The position numbers and the translations under genes are program-made. This document shows, piece by piece, positions 1 to 11,300 of a stretch of DNA of 64,000 nt. The notes under the pieces were generated by a model. The model had not been told where the DNA came from. It did no database searches and saw nothing but the letters and a program-made list of their open reading frames with translations. Positions within the stretch are counted from its first letter, which is position 1. Every line of letters begins with the position of its first letter. The stretch comes from Fomitopsis serialis (Eukaryota > Basidiomycota > Agaricomycetes > Polyporales > Fomitopsidaceae): contig NW_025955029.1 in assembly GCF_022376445.1 (NCBI RefSeq), positions 1 through 64,000 of the forward strand, in the 5' to 3' direction.

Positions 1-84
1 GGCCTGAGGATCAAAGGGAAGGGACTGGTCACGCCATCGTGCAGCCACACCAGTCACATGTGTCAAATAATATTGCACGTGACA

Positions 85-612
85 AGGTGGACGCGCGCGG
101 TCGTGCACGTTCACACCTTGACCATGGGTCTGGGGTGCGCGCACCATGTCATGCACGTCCAAACACCACTCTCAAGGTGATCGCGCGCTATCGCGCGCGA
201 TCACCTAAATGGCATGTCTTGAGTGGACATACATGTTGCACGTCGAGAGAATAGACGCTGGTCTACATACCATTTAGGTGATCGCGCGCGATCACCTTGA
301 CCATCATATGTGCACGCACCCCGGTCAGTCATGTCCAAACACCGCTCTCAAGGTGATCGCGCGTGGTCGCGCGCGATCACCTAAATGGCACAATTTGAAC
401 TGACATGTGCAGTACAGGTCCACTGAAATAGACGCCGATATAGGTGCGTCAAGGTGATCGCGCGCGATCGCGCACGATCACCTAAATGGTATGTATACCG
501 GGTACACAATAGTAGTGTTTAGGTGATCGCGCGCGATCACCTTGAGGGTACCTTGTCAAGACACCTTCAGCATATGGTTTAGGTGATCGCGCGCGGTCGC
601 GCGCGATCACCT
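85..612. repeat. Array of CG-rich perfect palindromes (hairpin satellite)
   Basis: Six palindromic units stand at 175-206, 276-297, 351-382, 452-483, 521-542 and 581-612, with a diverged seventh at 85-118. Two size forms occur. The 22-nt form is AGGTGATCGCGCGCGATCAC followed by CT. The 32-nt form has a longer alternating CG centre with two odd central bases. Start-to-start spacing is 101, 75, 101, 69 and 60. One flank reads TCAAGG and the other CCTAAATGG, and the flanks swap between units, so units occur in both orientations. Such cores can extrude hairpins and adopt Z-DNA. I know of no named family. A satellite or a binding-site cluster is equally possible. Confidence 0.85.
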
Positions 613-2660
613 TTGAGGCATGTTTTTGTGCACATGCACCATACACACAGGGGAGAAATGTCAACACTTTCCTTATATGGTTATGACCATATATAGTAAT
701 TACTATATTGGGCACCATAACCCCACCCTAAGCCTGCCATGTTTATCGAAAGTCACTATAATAGGTATACAGTTCATCAGTAACATGACAAAGAAAATGA
801 AATATAGCCATGTATTAGAATAATTGTTGAACTTCCGACTTTCCAGTGTTATCTTATCTTATCAGTTACATACATATATGGACTTGTGTTCTGCGATGTA
901 GTATTACATACATTCTTTTGACGGATTCTGTCTGGACTCATCTTGTGACTCGCTCCAGACCGATCTACACTGTTCCAGACTTACTGACCCCTTGATACAT
1001 GTTACCGGTATTGTTGACTAAGATATCTACACAGGATATGTGGTTTCGTGTCGCTTACATACCTTGCTGCATGGTCAACATCGTGATATGGCACCCAGTA
1101 GGGCACTTAACATGCCAATGAACGACCTCAAAATATTGGCCACCCCCGATTTGTTGTGGGAAAAACTTTGGAAGGCCATTTTTGTGTGTATTTTGCCTCC
1201 CTGAGTCCATTCCTGCAGTCAGTTTGCCCAAACTTAATTCCGATCGAGCGCTACATGATTTGTCGTCTTTGGCTGTCCGGCACTGTACCTGGAATAGCCG
1301 GAGGGCCCAGGGACTTGTTTGATAAGTCCCAGATTTAACGCAGTGTAAGGCAATCGGTGTGGACGAAGCCTAACTAGGGCGATCACATGCTATCATGTGT
1401 CAAGCCTAATTGATGGCATAGTGTGGGAAGCGCAGGTGGTAAATGGGTCCTCACCGAATTTTGGGAAAATTCACGCGAATTAGCCCGAATTCGCATGGGG
1501 GGGATTTCCTGATGATACCGGACTCGCATCTGATGAATCGCCCGAGCAGATTGCGGCGGTGGCGAGCACAAAGGGCAGAGACTGGGCCACTGGACGCATC
1601 TATCAGTCGTCAGTCATCGTCGTCCACCACATGCTGGACTACCACTCACTCGTTCGGGGTGTACACCCTCCGGCATCCGGCCTCTAGCACTCTCCCGTTC
1701 AGCAAAATTTCCGCCATGTTCTTGTCTCCGGACAACCACAGGAACGGGGGCGGGGTCCGAGCGCGACGACTTGGAGTGCTACTCATCACTCCGAGTCGTG
1801 CATGGGATTCGCTGAAGCAGAAGGGCTGCGACGGAGAGCACTGACGGGCATAATGAAGGAGGTGAGTAGCAGCAGGGGTCAATGGAAAGACTGGCGTACC
1901 TTGGGGACGGATCGAAGCCAGCGGTGAGTGAGCAGTCAGGTAGAGAGAAAACAATGGATCTGATTCCCGGAACGCCACAAATGGAGAGACTCACCTATAT
2001 CCATAGCCTACCGCAATCTCGATGGTTTCCGCATGACATCCCACAGGCAAGAGTGTCCGCAGTTGACGACTGACGCGAAGGGCTGTCGGCAATGTGCAGC
2101 AAGAAATGGATCCCACGGTGATACGTACAATGTGTCATGAATGCCTCAGCATCTTGACGAGTCAGTGACAGCGGCTGCAGATTCGACTGCGACAAACAAT
2201 CCATTTCATTCCATTCCTGATGCTGACGGTTTGAGTACGATGGAACAGCGAGGGTGTGGGGAGATAACGAGCATATGTACGTGAACGGCAGTGTCTGCTG
2301 GTGGGCCAACATACAAATGTATGCAACGAAGCCATGGTTAACAGACCAGACCGACGTAGACGACTCAAAGACTCACTACGCTCGACACCATATCACGGGG
2401 TACAGCAGCGTCGGGGCCGCGCCGTTTCGAGAACGGGAGTGCGTATATGTAAGAAGAACGGGGAAATTAAATAGGAAGCTTTGTGGTAGAGATATGATGT
2501 GTGGAGGAGACGAGACAGAAGGAAGATGGGGAAAGATGCGAGCATATGCGACAAAACAGATCCAGATCCAGAAACGAGTCCCGGATGACATGAGTAAACG
2601 GAGAACTTCCCTTCAAACGACACACCACCGTCCGCCTGCACCGTACGCTCTCACCCTCCC
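613..2660. other. Gene-free stretch
   Basis: No open frame here has convincing composition, splice signals or recognisable protein similarity. The segment from about 2400 is the 3' flank of the minus-strand membrane protein gene. Short plus-strand frames that run into that gene are antisense shadows. Confidence 0.5.
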
Positions 2661-4465
2661 TCACGCCATCAACGCCCTCCGCCCCTCCGTCTGCCCCGGG
2701 TTCCCGCCGCCGACGACGACCCCGAGCCAACCGAACATCGCCATCAAGAACCGAACCAACCACGCGCCCTCCGCGCCCAAGCCGAGTCCGGGTCGGAGCT
2801 GCAGCGCGAATGCGATGTCGAGCTCTGGCATCGGTGCACGATACGCACGCGCACGCGCCGGTCGCTCCACCTCGGCCATCTCCTGCGCGTCGGCCTCGGG
2901 CTCGGAGAAGAGCGCCCCGGGCATGGTCGTCGGCGGGGACGGCGTGCGAGTGTGGTTGTACGCACGGGCAGGCGAGGAGAACGGAAGCGGGGACGTCGTC
3001 GGGGTGAGCGTAGACGAGGCGGGGAGACCCAGTGCGGGCGACGAGGCGGCGCGCACAGACCACGCAGGCTTCGAGACGGGCGTGGTGGCCTCGCCCTCGC
3101 GCTCACGCATCTGCGTCTGCGAGGGCAGGCGCTTGAGGGATGGCGGGACGGCGAGTGGCTCGACGCGCAGCGCGGGCGAAGCAGTGCGAGGCGTAGCGTA
3201 GGGACTCGTGGTGGGGGTTGAAGTGTCGGATGGGAGAGGCAGGAAATCGGGGTCGGGATGAGGAGACGGGAGGGGTTCGTGCACAAAGAGCAGCGGGGAG
3301 TCGGTCGCGTCGTAGAACGCAGACTTCTCGTTCAGATCAGAGTCCCCGGCGCCGGCGGCACGTACCTCGTCGCCGTCGAGCTCGATGATCCCATTCTTCT
3401 CGCTGTACTCCGGTGGTGGCGTCACGTCGTCTTCGGAGCGCGGAGCAGTGGCAATCGGACCCTCGAAATCGATGAGGTCTTGAGGCTTCTCTACGACAAC
3501 CTCCTCACAGGTAGCATCTACCTCTCCTCCCTCGCCGGAATCCCCTCCAGCGTCGCCGTCCTGGGCATCAGTTGGCGCACCTTTCTCGATCCGAGGGACG
3601 GCGTCCCAAGCAATGTTGCTCCGGAGGACGTGTCTGCGGAAGTACGAGACGGTGTAGATCGACAGCGAGAGGCCTATGACGACGAGGAGAGAGGCGACAG
3701 CAGAGACCGCCAATACGAGAAGGGCGGGCGATGCGGGTGAGGATGTGGGAGGCGTGGAGCTGCCAGTCGACGCGTCGGTCACAGATGACTCGTCATCGGC
3801 GTCGGCAGTGGCTGCAAGTGAGTGCTCGGACGGCGACGTGTCTGACGTCTGTAGGTGCGCGAGCTCGGGCACTGGTCGTACGCCACCGTCGATATCCTCC
3901 AGGCTGCCGTTCGGGGGAGAGTTGCGAAGGAGCTCGTAGAGCTGCTTCTCCTCGTCCGTGAGCTCGCTCAGCTCTGCGCCATCTGCCCCGATACCGTGCC
4001 CGGCGTCTGCACCGAGAGCGGAGAAGGGCAATGGGAGGACGGCTTTGACGGCATCGAGACCCTCGAGGGCTGCGAGGTGGGAGGTTAGAACGGACGGCGA
4101 CGTGAGATGGACGCGGATGTCGGTGTCTGAAAGAGAAGACGGCAGTCCCGGTAGGGGATAGCTGTGACACGTCAGAACGCAAACGCGAACAGCAGCTAAC
4201 AAGTACGTACCCTGCCCGGCTCTTAAAGACGGCCTGTACCGCATCCCGCAGGGTCCTGGTCGTAATGGCATTTGCCTTTCGGCCGTCAGCGTTCCTGGGC
4301 GTCGTGGCGTTCACACGTCAACGGTCTTTCGCTGGTGAGGAGACGCGGTACTCACAATTGCGTGGTATTGCTTCCATCGCCATGCTCCGGATCCGCGAGA
4401 GGGTAGGGTCTTGCAGTGACGACGAGGGCGAGGAGAGAGATAGAAACGAAGATGGTGAACGTCAT
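2661..4465 (-). CDS. Secreted/type I single-pass membrane protein, unknown function
   Basis: Three exons, 4465-4356, 4294-4211 and 4161-2661, give 564 residues; introns are 61 and 49 bp and the frame is kept across both. The start was chosen because it opens a clean signal peptide (MTFTIFVSISLLALVVTA). After it come a possible N-glycosylation site (NTT) and a lumenal/extracellular domain of about 190 residues ending in a Ser/Thr/Pro-rich stretch. One strong membrane segment lies at about residues 211-235 (ALLVLAVSAVASLLVVIGL), followed by basic residues (YFRR), so the tail is probably cytosolic. The tail is long, acidic and Ser/Pro-rich with PPPEYS and repeated TSP motifs, as in disordered regulatory tails; a weaker hydrophobic patch sits near the C-terminus. 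I do not recognise a family. A cell-surface sensor or adaptor is only an inference. Confidence 0.8.
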
Positions 4466-4762
4466 ACCAGTGGTATCTATCACAATATTGATTGCACAGC
4501 GATCTTCCGTCCGCAATTAGGCAGACATGGCGCTGCGCGCACGAGAAAAACACGAGAGATGGGTGTAGAAGACAAGTAGACTCACAGCGAGCACCAGCTC
4601 GATGCAACGTGAAAGCAGCGAGGCCGTACCGACAAGCGCCTCTTGACGTGGTTCCGGCAGGCAACGTGACCATCGCCGCCACCGACTCGTCGACTGTGCA
4701 AGCGCTTCCTCCTTCTCCTCCTCCTCCTCCTCTTCACCGTTTTCTGCAGACCAGATCCCAAC
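4466..4762. promoter_or_regulatory. Shared divergent promoter region
   Basis: Only 297 bp separate the start codons of the minus-strand membrane protein and the plus-strand ATP18, so both promoters must lie here. A pyrimidine tract dominated by CTC triplets spans about 4706-4735 just upstream of ATP18, a frequent feature of fungal core promoters and transcription starts. No clear TATA box is seen. Confidence 0.55.
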
Positions 4763-5063
4763 ATGAGCTTCCTCGGTCTCCGCAAGTGGCCGACTCCTGC
4801 ACGTCTACCCATCTACATTCAACACCACCCGTCTGACTCGTCTGCGCTCTAGGTCGCCAAGCCTATGTGGCCTTTCGTTGCCGCTAGCGCGGTCACTTTC
4901 TTCCTCGTCTCGAAGGCGCAGGACATGGGTGTCAAGTGTGCGTCTGTCTTGTTCGTGTCCTACCACGTGTCGCTCATCTCATGCAATGTCCGCAGCCGAG
5001 ACCTGGCGCAACGACCCGCGCAACCCGTATGCTGCGCAAATTGCAAAGGAGGCTCATCATTAG
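4763..5063 (+). CDS. ATP18: Mitochondrial ATP synthase subunit j (Atp18)
   Basis: Three exons, 4763-4798, 4853-4937 and 4996-5063, give 62 residues, close to the 59 of yeast Atp18. The protein begins MSFLGLRKWPTP, has a single membrane helix (MWPFVAASAVTFFLVSK) and ends with the conserved NDPRNP stretch. Yeast subunit j has the same order: a WP or FPTP start, a WPFF helix, then NDPRNP. Subunit j is a small inner-membrane subunit of the Fo sector of F1Fo ATP synthase, associated with the a subunit and the enzyme dimer. Frame and homology force the first intron (54 bp) to begin GCACGT, a GC-AG intron, because no GT donor keeps both frame and homology. The second intron (58 bp) is GT-AG. It diverges from the membrane protein gene. 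Confidence 0.92.
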
Positions 5064-5801
5064 GAGTATCCGCAGGAGCTGTTGGAGAGCGATTTCGATA
5101 TTGCATGGTGCATGTGCGTGTACAATACCTTTGTCGTTTGAATCGTCCGTTTTGAAATAGTAACTCGACGTGTAGCGCCCTCCGACTCAGGAACTACTAT
5201 GGTGCTGCGTTTCCGGCGTGTCAGTGGCGTCATTGAGGCTTAGGCTACCGCTTTGTTTAGTATTCTTGCCGTATTGCCTCGCATATCCCATGTGGCTTGT
5301 ATATCAGGCGGCGATGTCTCCTCATTTTCTCAGTGATTGGCGGACTACGTCCGAGTTCGGTGCTGTGCAGGCTCGGGGGGCGCGAGGTAGTGACCCATTC
5401 GGATGCTGCGCAAGTCACGGCAAGTAAGCAGCGGACTGCGTACGAGCTCGGTGACTCTGGCTTAGGCCGAGCCACGTAGTGGCTTCAGATGCTGCGCCAG
5501 TTAGTGACTCGATACATGAGTGCATGAGCTATCACTGCGTCCACTGGCAGTTGACAGCGGCAGCTGTCGGTGTATCATTCGGCTGGCTGTGCATGCCGAC
5601 CCACGCAGAGAGTACCGCAAATTAACGTACTGCGCTTCCGTGCGCCGAGCAGCGGCGTGTCGACTTCTGCGTCAGGGGTTCCGGTCACTCGGACATGCGC
5701 CTTCGAGAGTTAGTATAAAAGACGGCAGGAGTGACGCCGATATAGCATCCTCTTTCGAGCAGTTACGGTATACCTCTCTACTTGTCTACTAGCATCGTAC
5801 A
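5064..5801. other. Intergenic, promoter side of oxidoreductase gene
   Basis: No supported gene. The segment is the 3' flank of ATP18 and the 5' flank of the next gene, and contains a TATA box about 85 bp before the next start codon. Confidence 0.5.
5714..5720 (+). promoter_or_regulatory. TATA box of the oxidoreductase gene
   Basis: The heptamer TATAAAA lies 82 bp upstream of the ATG at 5802, a normal distance for a fungal TATA promoter with a short leader. It is the clearest core-promoter element seen in the window. Confidence 0.6.
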
Positions 5802-6754
5802 ATGAACGTCTTCGCCATCGGTGCGTCTCGCAACATCGGCTACCACGCAGCGCGTCGATTGCTCGGTGAGTTCATTCGTCGTCATGTTTCATTATCCAGC
5901 AGATTAGCTAACCATCGTTCTTGCTGCAGCCAAAGGCGCAACAGTGACGTTCCTCCTGCGCTCGACCTCCGTCTTCGACGACGACGACGAGATTCAACCA
6001 CACATCTGTTCCAGAACCGCACGCCTCGTCAAGGGTGATGCTTTGAAGGCAGAAGATGTGAAGCGTGGTTGGGAAGCGGCACAGAGTGCCAATGATGGTA
6101 CCGTCGATATCGTCCTTTTCAGTGTCGGTGGGTTGTGTCCCTACCTCCTTGCGTCGTCAATAACTGAGCATACAATGTTGATATAGGTGGGACACCCTCA
6201 TTCCACGCGACGAAGGGCTTCATCATCACCCCGCCCAACCTTTGCACGCAGTCCTTCCTCAACCTCGTCACCACCATGCCCGCCTCCCTGCGCGCACCCT
6301 CCGCCCAGCCGCGCTTCATCGCCATCTCCTCCATCGGGCTCTCGCGCGCCTCGCACGCCGAGCTCCCGCTCCTCCTCAAGCCGTTCTACGGCTACTTCCT
6401 CCGCGGGCCGCACACGGACAAGCTCGCGATGGAGCGCGTCATCGCTCACTGTGCAGGGTGGGAGTGGGCGCACGAGACGCCCGACGCGGAGGCTCTCCCC
6501 ACGGACTGGACGAGTCTGCCCGGCCTGCCTGCGTTAGGCGAGCTGCAGCACGTCGTTGCGGTCCGGCCGGCGTTGCTACGAGCGGGGCGTGCAAGGCGGA
6601 TAAGAAGAGTGGGAAGGAGCCGTATAGGGTCAAGGACTGCGAGCTCGGAGACGGGTATACCGTCTCCAGAGAGGATACCGCGCATTTCCTGGTCGAGGGG
6701 CTATTGTCGCATTGGGACCAGTGGGAGGGGAAGCGGGCCCACATTGCGTACTAG
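5802..6754 (+). CDS. NAD(P)-binding Rossmann-fold protein, frameshifted near the 3' end
   Basis: Exons 5802-5865, 5930-6127 and 6187-6754 with introns of 64 and 59 bp. The N-terminus has a dinucleotide-binding loop (FAIGASRNIG) followed by a typical beta-alpha-beta continuation (GATVTFLLRS), as in atypical short-chain dehydrogenase/NmrA-like proteins. The middle (FIAISSIGLSRASH) fits the usual strand plus SSxG region. Up to VRPALL the reading frame is the 6276 frame. The expected family C-terminus (YRVKDCELGDGYTVSRED, then AHFLVEGLL) is in the next frame, ending at 6754. One base therefore seems to be missing at about 6576-6578 (ttgctacg). If read without correction, the tail is unrelated and ends at 6794. 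This is either a recent loss-of-function deletion or an assembly indel. It lies convergent to a second NAD(P)-binding gene. The substrate is not predictable. Confidence 0.75.
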
Positions 6755-7303
6755 GGTGGTCTACTGGGTATCTATTTATTGGTCGACGTTATAATATGGC
6801 TTTGATCGCGTTTGTGCTAATGTCTACTAATACAGTGCGTGACTCGTGGTACGATGATGAGCGCGGTACGTGTTCATCGACATTCATCCCATGAAAGTAC
6901 GGACAATCAGAAAGATATATTCAGAGCATTATCCCACCAAGTGGCGACCCTATGCCTGACACCGAGGAAGCCCTGGCGACGGACGTGCAGCTCGCCCTTG
7001 GACTCGTGACATTCCTCGCGGTGCATCTCCTGTTCGGGCTCTGAGGAAGCAATAGTGCGAGAGAATGGGGGCTCGCCGACGTCGAGGAGTCCAGTGGTTA
7101 CCGCGACCTGGTGCTGGGCTGGGTGCGATGTGGGACACCTCGTAGCTGGCCTTTATCCCAAATTGCAAAGCTCTGGTCGGGTCAGGATTGCGGTGAGCTC
7201 ATCAGCGGCTAGGAGGTCGGCGTGAAGAAGGGTAACATAGTAGTACATGTACCAACAACACGTAGCGTTCTCCGACAACGTAAGAACCTTACACGTCTGG
7301 TAA
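6755..7303. other. Convergent intergenic region
   Basis: This is the 3' flank shared by two convergent oxidoreductase genes. I see no open frame worth calling. Both terminators and 3' untranslated regions must lie here. Confidence 0.5.
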
Positions 7304-8383
7304 TCACTTCGCGTACTGCTCCACCACGCCCTCCCCGCGGACGCCTAGCATACCCCGGACCGTCTCCTCAAACGATGTCGGTTCCCTCCCGATGATCTCC
7401 TTAGCGTTGGGTCCGCAACGGCACACTCGCCACGTATCAACGCGCGGTAGGTGTCGCCCATTTCCTGAGGAAGTCGGCCTCGCCGCGAGGGCCAGGACGG
7501 CCTGTGTGCGTGGCGACATATTCTCTTCGGAGACGACCTTGAGACGGATGGTCCGTCCGAGGAGGGAAGAGATGGTGGAGGCGAGGGTGGACAGGGTGAC
7601 GACGCGGGTGCCGGAGAGGAGGAGCGTGCGGTTTTCGTATCCGTTCTCCTGTAAACATCAGCACTTATGACCGTCGCAGTAAGAATGACCCAGACGGTGC
7701 GCACTGCAGAGATGATCCTCGCCGTTCCCTCGCCCAAATCCGGGCGGTTCACCCATGCGATCCCGCCGTCTCCATACGGGACGACGACCTCGCCCATGCC
7801 CTCGGTCGGGCTCCAGAACCCAAAGTAGAGCGGGTAGCTCTCGCTGTAGATGCCCTCCCGGATGATCGTGTACGTTATTCCGCTCTGCTTGAGGTACGCC
7901 TCTGTGTCGAGGTGCGCCTGCATCACCTCCGCAACACTCTCGCGCTCTCCGGAGGGCACGAGGTCGCGATGTGCGCCGTACCCAAACGCGAGGCTGGTGT
8001 AGTAGATGTGCTTGATCCCGGCGGCTTTGGCAGCGTCGATCGCGGTCTTGTGCATGCGCACGCGGAGCTCGTACGCGATGGAGGGGTAGGAGACGAGCAG
8101 GAGCTTGTCGGCACCTGAGAAGGCCTTGTGCAGGGAAGCTGGATCGGCGTAGTCGCCTTGTCGGATGTCGACGCCAGACGCGACGATCGTGGGCGATGCG
8201 CCGGCAGGGTTGTGTAGCGAGACGATGATATCGGAAGCTAATGGGGACGCCGTAAAAATTGTTCATGCTCAAGCAGTAGTTGATACATGTGCGGGTGGAC
8301 GTACCAGGCACGAGATGCAGAAGGAACAGGAGCACTTGCGAGCCAAGCCCACCAGTCGCACCCGTCAGTACGTATTTTGTCAT
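7304..8383 (-). CDS. NmrA-like NAD(P)-binding oxidoreductase
   Basis: Exons 8383-8305, 8237-7705 and 7648-7304; introns of 67 and 56 bp keep the frame. The start opens with the Rossmann motif TGATGGLG (residues 7-14). Further landmarks are GVDIRQGDYADPASL (the NmrA-type second strand), DKLLLVSYPS, a YYTSLAFGYG segment and an ITYTIIREGIY segment, as in NmrA/quinone-oxidoreductase-2-like proteins that bind NAD(P) and sense or reduce quinones. In the last exon about 27 residues around 7400-7480 read as unrelated sequence, while the two other frames give family-like segments (ADFLRKWA, then TYRALIRGECAVADPTL). After these the original frame resumes with IIGREPTSFEETV. Three single-base deletions summing to three explain this. 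The frame stays open throughout, so a protein of altered sequence could be made. Confidence 0.75.
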
Positions 8384-11300
8384 ATTCAACTATGCGGATA
8401 GGCTCAGTGATTCGCGATGAGCTACTGTACGCTCGAAAGGTTCATGCATGGCACCATCAGCGCGAGACATCGCAGACCCATCTACGCGAACTCACCTTTA
8501 GCAGAGTGCGGATGCAGATGGGCAACTCTGATTGTGTGGCGATCTAAAGAGCACACATTCGGGACATTAGTCAACATCCTAAAACGTCATCGATCGCAAT
8601 CTGTGGCCCCAAGGAAGAACATTCATGCGCGAACATCCCCGCGATCGTCACCGAACTAGCCATACAAGGCAGGCGTAGTAGTTCGTGCTGACAAAGCCTG
8701 TTCAGCGACCCGCCCTCGTATTACACTGAGCGCTGGCATAATAGCCCGACTCGGAGATACTTGCGAGCTTAATGGACAGTCTGAGTCGCTTTCAGTCACT
8801 CGTGCATCATCAGCCTGCAGAACTTAGCTTTCGCTGCTGAGCAGGCAACCCACTATCCAGTCGCACAGATAAACGGAGAGCGTGTACGTTTCCTGACGCG
8901 CGGTGCAGTGTCGGTTCAAGCCCAAGTCGACTCGAGTTGGCGAAGACCCAGCGCCGTAGGTAGATGATGACGATCTTGCAACTTGTATTTGCGGTTCTCA
9001 ACGATCCGTGTCTTGAAAAGGGCGTCCGAAGCCAACGAGACACGTCGATGCTGCGGGAGAAACGCGCTTCAAGTTCAGCACGATCACGTCTATGATCCAG
9101 CGGTGCAGGCTGGAATGCACCGTACTGGGTCTTCAGCGATCGACAAAAACACGTCGAGACAACTTGGAGCAGCAGGGATTCAAATCGGTCAGCGCAGTGG
9201 GCTCAAGTTAAGGGTGAGACATCATGCGTCACGGCAACGTTAGGGTCGATCTTCGCGTCGATTCGACAGAAGCGACAAAACGGAAGGATAAATTCTTCAT
9301 CAATACAGGAGATTGTCGTGTGTGGACAAAAACTGCACGCCGGATGAGATCGAGAGCGCACAGTGGGGCCATCGAAGCTCGACGAGCCGAGACTGACAGA
9401 CGTGGCTATACTTCTCTATGTATCGCGTGAACCATTACAGAAGAGCATTTCGATCACGGTCCGTTGGTGACCAGGAGTAGGAGGGATACCTGCAGCGTAA
9501 GCCATTCACGGGAGACCCCAGGGTCACCGGATGCTGCAAGTCAGCGAGTAGTTGAAGTCTTGACGAGTACGGCTCACCGCGTGGAGACAGACATGGTCAA
9601 TTCGCCAAGTCTGGTTGTATCAGCATCACGGGCTTCCAGTCATCTCGATGTATTGCGAAGATTTTGGGGCAGCTAGGAACGTGAGTCCGCGATCCGTATA
9701 TTGTGGCCATGCGCAACGCCCGCCACTGCCAATATTATATTGTACGCGGCTGCCGCGAGAATCTTGCTACCCGGATTTCATCTCCACTATGCCCTGTTGA
9801 CAGTTGTCGACGGTAAGCCCGATTGGTCAGGCGCGGCCTGCGGGCGCCTGACATCGTACGAAGGGTACCCAGTGTACCGTAGCTCTGACAACGGCAGTGA
9901 GTTTAGCGCTACACTTCACGATGAGTGCCAGCTACGTCCTATGAATGGGCGCGGGTCCTCATTCGCGCGTCAAGACGAGTACACGAGAGCCGTGAAGGCC
10001 TCATGTATCGACCAATCTCCCTCGCATGCACCACGATCATCGGGGCCTGACACGGCATCCAAGGCAATCGCACTGTTCCTATCATCACTCGACTCGAAAG
10101 CCAAAGACGCGGCTCACCTCGAGGTGTAGGTCCTGTGCCTCTACGGACTCTGGGCCTACAGAGGGGGAGGGAGCGGCGGACGAAGGCGCTCGCTGGTAGT
10201 TACGGACGGCGCCGGCACCTGCAGCACGCACATACGCGACCTTGATCCCGGGCCTTCAGGCCGGACAATGCGCTGCGGTGGGTTACGTTTGTGCGTCCCG
10301 CGCGCGAGAACGCATCCGAGGCAGGAGGGATTTGATGGTGAGCAGGGATGGGTGGAACCCCCTATTACAGCGTTGCCCGGGGTCGCGGGGTCGCGAGGTT
10401 CTGCGAGGTCCGCGAGGTAGTGCATGTCCTGGCAAGCAGCCGAATGAGCATGACTCACCGGCCGGCGGTCGTCTTGATTGAATCAGACGGGGACCCGTGC
10501 AGAAGGCGAGGACGTAGGTCCCCGATCCGGTGTCTTAGAGGTAAGTAAGTCGCCGAAGCGAACAAGCGCGTCGTGCGGCGCCTGCGTCTTGAAGGGGGCT
10601 TCCAGCCGGCCACCACGCGTTCTGCGTCACGCGGTGTGCAGGACGACGGGAATGAATCGGGGGCGTAAGGGGGACGAGGGCTTGTTAGCCGGAGCGAACA
10701 GACCGACGGTGGGTGATATATGATACCGAGTAACGAGTTGATACCAAACGAGTAGAGACCGTGGCGTAGAGGCGGAGGACGGAGAATGGATCGGGTTGCG
10801 CCGGACGAGGGCGTTGTGGCGCGAGTGTGTTTGATCAGGGTCGATCGAGGTCGAGGCCGCCGGTTCGAGGTCGAGTACATACTGAAAGCTGATGCAGGCG
10901 CAGGCCTGGGCGTGATGTACTGTGCGCTGCAATTGTGGCAGACCGTGAGCGGTGGTGGATGCATTGATATAAGTGATAGATTAACTGACTGCACTCACCG
11001 TAGTCGCCGGACCCCGCACAAGTGTGTACTACAGCAGCGGAGATGCGGGATCGGGAGAGGTAGGCGACGTCGGAGACGCCAGCGAAGAACCCATCACTGG
11101 AGGAGGAGAAAGGCAAGGAACGCGACGACAGACCGGGGCAGCAGCGTCATTTGCCGGCAATGAATCGCGGTCGAAAGATGGAGACGAGCCTGTTGTTCGC
11201 CGAAGCGAGCAGAAGGCACCGGGTCAGCGAGGGCAGGCAGCGATTCATAACAGCGCATGCTCACGAGTACGACCAAGCACTTACTCTGGGTGCTGCGTCA

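Noticed and set aside
2254..3201. 315-residue plus-strand open frame
   Set aside because: It is antisense to the spliced membrane protein gene, whose signal peptide, membrane helix and consistent introns are far stronger evidence; the frame is a GC-composition shadow.
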